9,433 nucleotides of DNA, taken from positions 1 through 9,433 of the forward strand of contig JAKSPA010000045.1 of NCBI GenBank assembly GCA_024405235.1, in the 5' to 3' direction. Within the stretch, counting starts at the first letter, position 1, and the number at the start of each line of letters is the position of its first letter. The notes under the pieces are model-generated. The model ran no database searches, was not told the origin of the DNA, and was given only the letters and a program-made list of their open reading frames with translations. The translations under genes and the position numbers were made by a program. This stretch comes from Lentisphaeria bacterium (GTDB taxonomy: Bacteria; Verrucomicrobiota; Lentisphaeria; Oligosphaerales; Oligosphaeraceae). Below are positions 1 through 6,472 of the stretch, one piece after another.

Positions 1-220
1 GTTTAGCATCGCTCTTTTCATGAAATGCTACCGCAAGATTGGCGCTGGTCCCGCGGCGTTTCCGCCACAGAAACGGCCAACTTAAGACGAAGAACACATT
101 CGCCCAAAAGCGTTTCCCGCGTGGCGAAAGATCGCCGAACAGAAACATGAGACAGGAAAGCATCGCCTTTCCCAAAGCGACGCCCGCCTGTCCGACAAAT
201 GATGTGCGATTGGCACTCAC
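1..220 (-). CDS. LpxL/HtrB-like lipid A (lysophospholipid) acyltransferase, N-terminal fragment
   Basis: This is a partial gene: about 73 codons are visible and the rest lies beyond the left edge. The family transfers an acyl chain from acyl-ACP to a lipid A precursor or related lipid at the inner membrane. The fragment carries a hydrophobic N-terminal stretch, then a basic RRGTSANLAVAFHEKSDA segment. That matches the family's usual 'kRR..a.rNL.laFPEkS' region about 60 residues in, although His replaces the common Pro. The catalytic HX4D motif would lie outside the window and cannot be checked. I chose the GTG at 220 because it gives the usual distance to the NLAVAF segment and starts 8 bases after the stop of the pyrophosphorylase gene. 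ATG codons at 163 and 148 are alternatives; the one at 163 follows a GGGAAAGG stretch. Co-transcription with the upstream gene is likely. The family call rests on a short region. Confidence 0.6.
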   Translation of the reverse strand, partial: MSANRTSFVGQAGVALGKAMLSCLMFLFGDLSPRGKRFWANVFFVLSWPFLWRKRRGTSANLAVAFHEKSDAK

Positions 221-228
221 TCTGCTTT

Positions 229-1665
229 CTAATCCAATGCGAAGGTGCTTCCAGCAGCAATTTCAGACGGAATCTCGCCTGCACGAACCAATGCCTGGAC
301 GTCTTCGATGCAAACCGCGCGTTTCAGAGAGATTTCGATTGTGGCGTCCAAAGAGCCGTCAGCCTTTCTGGGCACTTTGACACCCGCGGCGCTCAGCCAC
401 TTTGCAGTGCGCTCCTGCAGATCGCGGCGGCACGAGTCGGCCGAATCGCTGCCAGAGGGGTTCTTGATTGCGGCGAACTGCTCGGAGCGGTCGCCTTCGA
501 GAATCATCGGAGACTTCGCCAGCGGAAGCGCATCAAAGATGAAGAACTCCAATTTGATGCCGTTGGGACTTTCGGGCTTGATCTGCGCGCCGTTCTCATC
601 GATGTAGGATATCTTCTTGAGAGCGCGATGCGGCTTCAGCGAAAGCGTGCCGTTAGTAAGGCGCTGGATGAATTTGCGGCTGATCACATGAATCGCGGGG
701 GAACCTGCACGGAAGCGCAGACGGCCCTGCTCGTCAGTCTGCTGAAGGAGTTCCATCGGCATGTCGGAGTATTCGACGATAATGGTCTTGCCGTCAAGCA
801 GACAGAAATGGCCGAGTTTTTCCATTGCGTCGCGTTTGATAAGCGCGCGGGCGCTCATCTCCGAACCAGAGAGATGATGGAAGCCAAGGAAGAGCGGATC
901 GAAAGTCGCCACCAGCGGATTGTCCACCTGCCAGTAGGAGAGATACTCTATGCCGCGCGCTTCCATATCGTCGAGCGTTCCGGAATCGCGCAGAGCAGCC
1001 AGCGTTCCGCCGTGGCCGTTCGCGAAGAGTGCCAGACTGCCAGGAGCCTCGAGAATCGCCTTGCCGTTCTGATCGAAACCAGGCAGCTGTCCCTGCGTGA
1101 AGAAACGGACGTTCGCCTTGTCCAAACCGAAATAGCCGTTCGCTTCAAAGAAATCCACCGTGGCTTTGTGATTCGCGGGACTGGTCATGATGTACCATGG
1201 AATCACAGTGCCGTATTTTTCCATGTTGCGCAGAATGCCTTCGGCGAAATATTGGAAAAGTGTCTTGTTGCGAACTGGCGAGAAGCTATAGGTGCCCTTC
1301 GGGCCATCGTAGCCAAGACGCGTGCCCTGACCGCCCGCAACCGTAAAGCCTGCAACTTTGCCCTGGCGAAGCAGTTCTTCGCCAGTCGCCAACGCGTCGG
1401 CCTGACGTGCCTGGTCGGCGGGACTCTCCGCCTTCAGCGGAATATACGGCGCAGGCACCAGTTTATCGAAGGGAATTCCCGTGGCTTCGCCGCCATGAAG
1501 CGCGTCGTGAATCCACTGAGAGACCTCGCTCCAGTTGATCGCGCTTATCTGACCGCCAAGATTGTCCTTTTCGGCATCGGACAGCTTTTCCCAAAAACGC
1601 AGAACGTGCTCCTGCCCAACTGGCGCCAGAATTGCGACCAACTGCTCTTTCGTATACTTTGACAT
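229..1665 (-). CDS. UAP1-type UDP-sugar pyrophosphorylase (UDPGP family, probably UDP-N-acetylglucosamine pyrophosphorylase)
   Basis: This 478-residue protein should couple UTP and a sugar 1-phosphate, most likely N-acetylglucosamine 1-phosphate, to give the UDP-sugar and pyrophosphate in the cytoplasm. The nucleotide-binding loop AGGQGTRLGYDGPKG is at residues 110-124, the same form as in eukaryotic UAP1. Further family blocks are NGHGG (216-220), a VDNPL strand (247-251) followed by DPLFLGFHH, and a C-terminal KLEFFIFDALPLA segment that resembles the UAP1 'K.E.FvFD...fA' region. Length fits the family (about 450-520 residues). The ATG is preceded by AAGGAG at 1670-1675, spaced 4 bases. Most bacteria make UDP-GlcNAc with GlmU, which is unrelated in domain layout; no GlmU is seen here. 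The acyltransferase gene follows almost directly, which fits an envelope role. UDP-glucose or UDP-GalNAc specificity cannot be excluded from sequence alone. Confidence 0.88.
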   Translation of the reverse strand: MSKYTKEQLVAILAPVGQEHVLRFWEKLSDAEKDNLGGQISAINWSEVSQWIHDALHGGEATGIPFDKLVPAPYIPLKAESPADQARQADALATGEELLRQGKVAGFTVAGGQGTRLGYDGPKGTYSFSPVRNKTLFQYFAEGILRNMEKYGTVIPWYIMTSPANHKATVDFFEANGYFGLDKANVRFFTQGQLPGFDQNGKAILEAPGSLALFANGHGGTLAALRDSGTLDDMEARGIEYLSYWQVDNPLVATFDPLFLGFHHLSGSEMSARALIKRDAMEKLGHFCLLDGKTIIVEYSDMPMELLQQTDEQGRLRFRAGSPAIHVISRKFIQRLTNGTLSLKPHRALKKISYIDENGAQIKPESPNGIKLEFFIFDALPLAKSPMILEGDRSEQFAAIKNPSGSDSADSCRRDLQERTAKWLSAAGVKVPRKADGSLDATIEISLKRAVCIEDVQALVRAGEIPSEIAAGSTFALD

Positions 1666-1747
1666 GATTCTCCTTAAGTTGTACTAATTGTACTATTTGT
1701 CTAAAGAAATCTTGTAAGACATGTTAATGTAATTCGTCGCCAGCGAA

Positions 1748-3442
1748 CTACTGCAACTGGCTGAGATGTCCTAGAAGAACCTGCTGTTCTTCAGAACATT
1801 TCTTCATGAAGTATCCCGCAACACTGGTATAGAAGCACATGCTCTCGCGCGGAACCACTATCTCCTCAAAATTCTCCGCACGGGAAAATTCGGAAAGCAG
1901 ACGACAATCGTCCATTCTGGCAATCATCTCCACGAACGGAAAGAAGAGCGCCTGACTGCCAAGTCCGCCCTCGTCATCCAATGCGTGCATCACATATCCA
2001 TGCTGTCTTCTTGTCTCCGTATAGATGATTTTCCTGTCATCAAGAGATTCCACGAACGCCACAAGATTTTCAACACGCTTGCTTATTTCGTCATGATATT
2101 CTTCTGGCATCATTGCTGCCATTTCACACCAATGAACAAGCCAACGCAATGCAATGGTCATGCCCTCGAAATGTCCGCAGGATAGTCCCTGACGTCCGAA
2201 TTTCTGAAACTGCGCCAATGCGTCAAGGGCCTGCTGATATTCACCAAGTTCCATCGCCGCCAGAAAACGCCACTCTTCCAATAGGAATATGCCTGAAGTC
2301 ACAGCCGCATCCTGCGCAGACGGCAGCGCTTCCACAGCGGCATCAAGCGACTGCCAGACTGCTTCCAACGCCTCACGATATGCCATCAATCCAGCTCTGT
2401 CCTCCCCATCGGGACCTGTATCTTCAGGATACCAGCGGACCAGTTTTTCCTGCGCCCCCTCCGACATCGTCGCGTTGAAATTCGCCCATGCGTACGGCGC
2501 GTCCTTCTCTTCAAGTGAATCAGCCAGCGTGACCACCAATCTGCCTATGTCCTTCTGGCGAAGCATGAATCCCCTGCCCTCCACGGAAAATTCGTCTGTG
2601 ACGCCGAACTTGTCCTGCATCTCCTTAGAATGCGTCTCCCATACGGCAATGGCTTCTCGATGATGACGGCTCAACATTTGGCGTGCAACGAAACAGAAGC
2701 CTACACTCAAAATGAAAATCGTCAACGCAACGACCGTCTGCTTGTCAATGAACTCGCCTAGTTTTTCGCCGCTCCTTAGCGAATAAAGCCACAGCCTCAG
2801 ACCGTAGGCTAAAGCCAGAAGAACAATACCAATGAAAATAGTCCCGCCTACGGAGATATGCTCAAAGAGCCACTGAAGACTTTGATTTACAGCTGGCGGA
2901 AAGGCATCCAGAAAGTCACGATGCAGAACAAAAACATACATTTCAAGTTCCTTGAAGAAACCGCCTATGAGAATCACGCCTCCAACGCAATGCAAAACAC
3001 CCTGCACAACAACCAGTTCCATCTGACGCAACAAGCCGCGCACACTCATGAAATTGATGAAAATGCACGTCGCCTCAAGTATCGTCAACACGCACATAAG
3101 GCCAGTCTGGAACCCCTTCCGAACACCAATTACCTGAATGATGAAAAGCGCCACCGTCCCCCAATAAACCCACGCCTTTATATATCCCTGCGTGCTCAGT
3201 CTCGGCATGTGGAGTTTTTTGTAATACCGTGCCGACTCGGTACAGTATCCCATGACCAAACACAGACTTCCAATGACCAGAATAGCAGCCGACTTTGTCT
3301 CAAGCCACCCCAAAACCACAAGTCCACATACCAGAAACAGTAGGCTTGCAATGCCAAAAAACACAAAATTCAGAGTCCCAGCAGCCCGCCTGGCAGACAC
3401 CGGGACTGTATTCTCTTCTGATTCTGAATTCTCAGTAGCCAT
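1748..3442 (-). CDS. polytopic membrane protein of unknown function with a large soluble C-terminal domain
   Basis: I do not recognise a named family for this 564-residue protein. After a polar N-terminus (1-23) there are about seven hydrophobic segments, near 24-45, 50-68, 88-107, 111-133, 142-162, 196-220 and 235-254. The segment at 163-195 is a charged loop. From about 255 to the end the protein is soluble and mostly helical. It starts with an amphipathic stretch (RHHREAIAVWETHSKEM) and includes a helical-repeat-like part around the LGEYQQALDALAQFQKF segment, which resembles one TPR hairpin, but I could not confirm repeats. The ATG at 3442 is the only plausible start, as no other Met precedes the first membrane segment. 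Its only Shine-Dalgarno-like sequence, GGAGG at 3460-3464, lies 17 bases away inside a predicted hairpin. It stands between the secreted protein gene and the pyrophosphorylase gene, which gives no strong clue to its role. Confidence 0.8.
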   Translation of the reverse strand: MATENSESEENTVPVSARRAAGTLNFVFFGIASLLFLVCGLVVLGWLETKSAAILVIGSLCLVMGYCTESARYYKKLHMPRLSTQGYIKAWVYWGTVALFIIQVIGVRKGFQTGLMCVLTILEATCIFINFMSVRGLLRQMELVVVQGVLHCVGGVILIGGFFKELEMYVFVLHRDFLDAFPPAVNQSLQWLFEHISVGGTIFIGIVLLALAYGLRLWLYSLRSGEKLGEFIDKQTVVALTIFILSVGFCFVARQMLSRHHREAIAVWETHSKEMQDKFGVTDEFSVEGRGFMLRQKDIGRLVVTLADSLEEKDAPYAWANFNATMSEGAQEKLVRWYPEDTGPDGEDRAGLMAYREALEAVWQSLDAAVEALPSAQDAAVTSGIFLLEEWRFLAAMELGEYQQALDALAQFQKFGRQGLSCGHFEGMTIALRWLVHWCEMAAMMPEEYHDEISKRVENLVAFVESLDDRKIIYTETRRQHGYVMHALDDEGGLGSQALFFPFVEMIARMDDCRLLSEFSRAENFEEIVVPRESMCFYTSVAGYFMKKCSEEQQVLLGHLSQLQ

Positions 3443-3493
3443 AATATCAATTCAGAAGGCCTCCGCGCAAATTATCTTCTCAACGCGAAGGCC
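3422..3493 (-). promoter_or_regulatory. two abutting inverted repeats spanning the leader and start codon of the membrane-protein gene
   Basis: Read in the minus-strand mRNA, the first stem pairs 3493-3484 (GGCCTTCGCG) with 3467-3458 (CGCGGAGGCC): ten pairs, one a G-T wobble, with a 16-base loop. The second stem begins at the very next base. It pairs 3457-3449 (TTCTGAATT) with 3430-3422 (AATTCAGAA): nine perfect pairs with an 18-base loop containing the ATG at 3442. The first stem buries the only GGAGG. The first stem might instead be a weak terminator for the upstream gene, but no T-run follows it. Pairing is read directly from the sequence; the regulatory role is inferred. Confidence 0.45.
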
Positions 3494-3504
3494 CAGAAAA
3501 CACG

Positions 3505-4200
3505 TCACTGCGGCTGAGAAACATCAATGCTCCATCCAGAATCTTCGGCACATTCGACCTTTATCATGACTGGATCGCTGCAATGAATCCAGCCGGTGGC
3601 GGCGGCATTGTCTTTGCGAAGCAGCCCCTTGAAGAGAACACGTGGCTTCTCTTCCTTCGTCATGACGCTGACGCGCACGGGAGCACCATCGTCGTTCTTG
3701 GTGGAAATTCGCCATGAAACCGCCTTGGGGGCATATTCGATTTCAGAAGGTCCTTCCGAAGCCCACACAGCGACCTTTTTCTGCGGCTTCTGAACGTCCT
3801 TCTTGCTGTCCGAATTCATCAGCGTCCACTCCTGAATTGTATCAAGATATTGATCGACAGTGACTTGCCACTCGGCAGAAGCGCCTTCGATAAGCAGATA
3901 CGCCTTCGAACGTCCGGAATATTCCTTGCGTTCAGGAAGCGTCTGGTGCCATGAATCCACAACTACCTTGTCGGCGAGGCGCTTATGGTCATCGGAGACA
4001 TCCACAAGCGTGATCTTCAGACTGCCCTTTGGCGAAGAATACGAAACGCGGAACAGATCGCTGAAGAGAGGAAAAACCTCCGTGCAGACCACACCAGTGC
4101 CACGCCACTTGAAAGAAGAATTGACCCATCGAGAATCGCCCGCGCAAAATGCGAGAGAAACCGTCAGCAGCAAAAAGAAGAATGCCTGAAATCGTTTCAT
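3505..4200 (-). CDS. secreted protein of unknown function with two tandem beta-type domains
   Basis: The 231-residue product begins with a signal peptide: MKR, a hydrophobic core FFFLLLTVSLAF, and a likely signal peptidase I site after residue 17 or 20. The Cys at 19 does not sit in a good lipobox, so a lipoprotein is less likely. The mature part shows an internal duplication. Residues 32-117 and 146-229 both start with a Trp and a nearby Gly, have an aromatic-R-[VI]-S strand 17-18 residues later (FRVS at 50, WRIS at 163), a Gly followed by an alternating strand (from 59 and 172), and end in W-x-[VI]-x-V-x-Q (111-117, 223-229). A Lys/Gln-rich linker (131-142) joins them. This suggests two small beta-sandwich domains exported to the periplasm or surface. 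The ATG has AAAGGA 6 bases upstream. It begins 21 bases after the argH stop, so it is probably translated from the same transcript, although no link to arginine synthesis is apparent. Confidence 0.82.
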   Translation of the reverse strand: MKRFQAFFFLLLTVSLAFCAGDSRWVNSSFKWRGTGVVCTEVFPLFSDLFRVSYSSPKGSLKITLVDVSDDHKRLADKVVVDSWHQTLPERKEYSGRSKAYLLIEGASAEWQVTVDQYLDTIQEWTLMNSDSKKDVQKPQKKVAVWASEGPSEIEYAPKAVSWRISTKNDDGAPVRVSVMTKEEKPRVLFKGLLRKDNAAATGWIHCSDPVMIKVECAEDSGWSIDVSQPQ

Positions 4201-4221
4201 TGTCGTCCTTTCCTTCTTGTT

Positions 4222-5595
4222 CTATTCATTGAATTTCGCTTTCCAGCGCGCCAGCTGAGCCTTCACCTGCGCGGGAGCGGTTCCGCCGGTAAGATTTCTT
4301 GCCGACGTGCTATGAGCGGCATCGAATATCTGCAGGAACTCAGGAACCGCCGTGGGGATGGATTCCTTCATCAGCGGCAGATCCGCTTCGGCAAGCGTAA
4401 TGCCGCGGGCCGTGCAGGCGCCGACAAAGCGTCCGACCTGGTGGTGCGCTTCGCGGAACGGCACGCCCTGCTTCACGAGAGCCTCCGCCAAATCCGTCGC
4501 CATCAGGGACGGATCGGAAGCAGCTTCGGCCATGCGCTTCGGGCGCGGCTTCACGGTCGCAAGCATCGCCGTCAACGTGCGAAGCACAAGCGACACCGTG
4601 TCAATTGCATCGAAGAGACCCTCCTTGTCTTCCTGCAAATCGCGATTGTAGGTCAGCGGCAATCCCTTCAGCGTGGTCAGAAGGCTCATCAGCGCGCCAT
4701 AGACGCGTCCCGTCTTGCCTCTTGTCAGTTCAGCCATGTCGGGATTCTTCTTCTGCGGCATAAGACTGCTTCCAGTTGTGAAGGCATCGCCGATTTCGAC
4801 GAATGCGAACTCCTGGCTGAACCAAATCGCGACGTCTTCCGCGAAACGCGAGAGATGCATGGAAATCAGCGCAAGATCGGAGAGGAACTCGATAGAGCCA
4901 TCTCTGTCGGCGACTGCATCCATGGAATTCTGAAGAACGCCCTCGAAGCCCAACTGCTCCGCAACGAACTCGCGGTTCAACGGAAGCGTGCATCCAGCCA
5001 GTGCGCCAGCGCCCAACGGCAGGCGGTTGATGCGATGGCGGCAGTCCGCCAGACGCTCGCAATCGCGTTCAAGCATTTCAACGTAGGCGAGAAGATGATG
5101 TGCGAAAAGCACTGGCTGCGCGTGCTGGAGATGCGTGAAGCCCGGCATGATCGCATCGCTATTATCGTTTCCGAGCTTCCAGAGCGCCTTCTGAAAATCC
5201 TGCACTTCGCCACGGATCATGTCGATCACATGGCGAAGATAAAGCCGTTCGTCCGTGGCTATCTGATCATTGCGCGAACGGCCCGTATGGAGTCGTGCTC
5301 CAGCCGCGCCGATGAGTGCGGTCAGACGGCTCTCTATGTTCATGTGAATGTCTTCCAATTCGGTCTTGAAGACGAATTCGCCGCGGTCGAGTTCGCCTTT
5401 GACCTGCTCGAGCCCCTTTAGAATCTTGTCCGCATCTTCCTGCGGAATGATGCCCTGCTTGGCAAGCATGGTTGCATGAGCCATGCTTCCCTGTATGTCA
5501 AAAGGATACAACCGTCTATCGTAGCTGATTGATTCCGAAAGACGAAGCACAAGGGCATCAGGGCCCTCACTGAAACGACCGTCCCAAAGTGGCAT
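4222..5595 (-). CDS. argH: argininosuccinate lyase
   Basis: This 457-residue enzyme cleaves L-argininosuccinate to arginine and fumarate, the last step of arginine synthesis; the family works as a cytoplasmic homotetramer. The N-terminus MPLWDGRFSEGP matches the family's conserved 'LWGGRF' start, which fixes the ATG at 5595. Other family blocks are TGRSRNDQ (104-111), THLQHAQP (154-161, containing the general acid/base His) and the fumarase/aspartase superfamily signature GSSLMPQKKNPD (275-286), which holds the catalytic serine and substrate-binding lysine. Length is typical for bacteria (about 455-465). No clear Shine-Dalgarno precedes the ATG: the closest purine run is ACGGAA about 9 bases upstream. 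No other arg genes are in the window, so argH is not in an arginine operon here; the secreted protein gene follows 21 bases after its stop. I saw no obvious ArgR-type operator. Confidence 0.97.
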   Translation of the reverse strand: MPLWDGRFSEGPDALVLRLSESISYDRRLYPFDIQGSMAHATMLAKQGIIPQEDADKILKGLEQVKGELDRGEFVFKTELEDIHMNIESRLTALIGAAGARLHTGRSRNDQIATDERLYLRHVIDMIRGEVQDFQKALWKLGNDNSDAIMPGFTHLQHAQPVLFAHHLLAYVEMLERDCERLADCRHRINRLPLGAGALAGCTLPLNREFVAEQLGFEGVLQNSMDAVADRDGSIEFLSDLALISMHLSRFAEDVAIWFSQEFAFVEIGDAFTTGSSLMPQKKNPDMAELTRGKTGRVYGALMSLLTTLKGLPLTYNRDLQEDKEGLFDAIDTVSLVLRTLTAMLATVKPRPKRMAEAASDPSLMATDLAEALVKQGVPFREAHHQVGRFVGACTARGITLAEADLPLMKESIPTAVPEFLQIFDAAHSTSARNLTGGTAPAQVKAQLARWKAKFNE

Positions 5596-5685
5596 AATTC
5601 TAAAATTCCGTTTTTGATGTCTAATGAAAGTGTCTGTTTGGAAAAGCGACGTGCCTTCCCATGGAAAGATTCAGCCGCGCAAAGC
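5596..5685 (-). other. 90-base gap between the GAF gene and argH
   Basis: This stretch follows the stop of the GAF gene and leads into argH. In the minus-strand sense its lower half is AT-rich (around 5596-5625). It contains TAGACA, which resembles a -35 box, but no matching -10 hexamer at a suitable distance that would not overlap the start codon. A short CTTTCC/GGAAGG stem with a three-base loop lies near 5654-5668, without a clean T-run after it. I see neither a convincing promoter nor a convincing terminator, so argH could be read from upstream or from a non-standard promoter. Confidence 0.35.
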
Positions 5686-6441
5686 CTACTTCGCGTCTTC
5701 CGGCGGATTCACGATGCATTCCAGCAATCTGCTAGCGGCAGTGGTGATGTGTCCTTCGTTGAAGCCTGCCTTGACAAGCTGCTTGTAGAAGGACTCGGCC
5801 AGCAGACGCACGACCTTGCTCGGATTGCGGACGCTCGTGACCAGAAGCTGTTCGGCAGCCTTCGCGTTGTCCTTTGCGCCCTGGCGCGCATTTTCCAGCA
5901 ACTCCGTGGCATTCATTGCGAAATGCTGTTCGAGCAATTCGGAGGCCTTTGTATTCTCGACGATCAGCGAAACGAATGGTCCGAGAAGGCTGAAAAGCTT
6001 TCTGCGCAGAGGATCCTTCGAACTGCCTGGATCCTTTGCACCGCCAGTGATCAAATGCCCTATCCTATTGCCCTTGAAATAGATCGGCATGGCGATAATC
6101 GGAAACTTCACGCCTTTGATGCCAGAATTGAGAGCATTGATCTGGTGCGTGCTGCGCAATTGGAAAAGGATGTTCTGAAGACGGTCGGGCAGAATCAAAG
6201 GCTCGCGATCCTTCAGATTCGTTCCGTCCAATCCGACTGGCGCACGCACAATGAAGAGCTCCTTCTCCTCATCCAAAAGAAGCAGCGCCGCCTGCGTGGT
6301 GTCCATTAGGCGGCAGGTCAGGTCCACGATTTTGTAGAGGCCTTCGTCAACCGTGCTTGTGACTTTCATGGCCTCGTTCAAAAGCATCAGATCGTCTATG
6401 CTTCGTTCAAGAAGTTCGTTTTTCTCTTCGCTGTCACTCAT
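5686..6441 (-). CDS. GAF-domain protein, possible cytoplasmic sensor or scaffold
   Basis: The 251-residue protein has a short acidic helical N-terminus (1-25). A single GAF domain spans about residues 28-165: a helix with 'TSTVDEGLYKIVDLTCRLMDTTQAALLLLD', then strands ELFIVRAPVG (61-70), FPIIAMPIYFKG (113-124) and RIGHLITGG (126-134), and a closing helix FSLLGPFVSLIVENT (150-164). GAF domains bind small ligands such as cyclic nucleotides or mediate dimer formation; the ligand cannot be read from this sequence. After it comes an all-helical tail (166-247) with no recognised kinase, cyclase, phosphatase or DNA-binding module, so this is not a complete two-component protein. The ATG has a GAGAAG stretch about 6 bases upstream. 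It lies 31 bases after holA and is probably co-transcribed with it. The GAF call is fairly firm; the biological role is unknown. Confidence 0.8.
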   Translation of the reverse strand: MSDSEEKNELLERSIDDLMLLNEAMKVTSTVDEGLYKIVDLTCRLMDTTQAALLLLDEEKELFIVRAPVGLDGTNLKDREPLILPDRLQNILFQLRSTHQINALNSGIKGVKFPIIAMPIYFKGNRIGHLITGGAKDPGSSKDPLRRKLFSLLGPFVSLIVENTKASELLEQHFAMNATELLENARQGAKDNAKAAEQLLVTSVRNPSKVVRLLAESFYKQLVKAGFNEGHITTAASRLLECIVNPPEDAK

Positions 6442-6472
6442 CTATTTCTTCTCAAAAAATTTTCGTTTCAAA

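Noticed and set aside
2..85. A plus-strand frame open from the left edge to a TAA at 83-85, possibly the tail of another gene
   Set aside because: Only 27 codons are visible with no motif, and the minus strand of the same bases gives a better-supported acyltransferase N-terminus.
18..284. An 88-codon minus-strand frame across the pyrophosphorylase/acyltransferase junction
   Set aside because: It overlaps both better-supported genes in another frame and its product has no recognisable features.
199..1662. A 487-codon plus-strand open frame covering the whole pyrophosphorylase gene
   Set aside because: It is antisense to a gene with clear UDPGP-family motifs, its product is Arg/His-rich without recognisable domains, and it begins and ends with the real gene's boundaries. 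It is a codon-bias shadow.
1666..1747. Possible terminator between the membrane-protein and pyrophosphorylase genes
   Set aside because: The best inverted repeat (TTCG/CGAA near 1732-1746) is only four pairs and has no T-run after it on either strand.
3985..5421. A 478-codon plus-strand open frame opposite argH
   Set aside because: The minus strand has full-length ArgH with intact catalytic motifs. The plus-strand product is Arg/His-rich, matches nothing I recognise, and spans a gene boundary.
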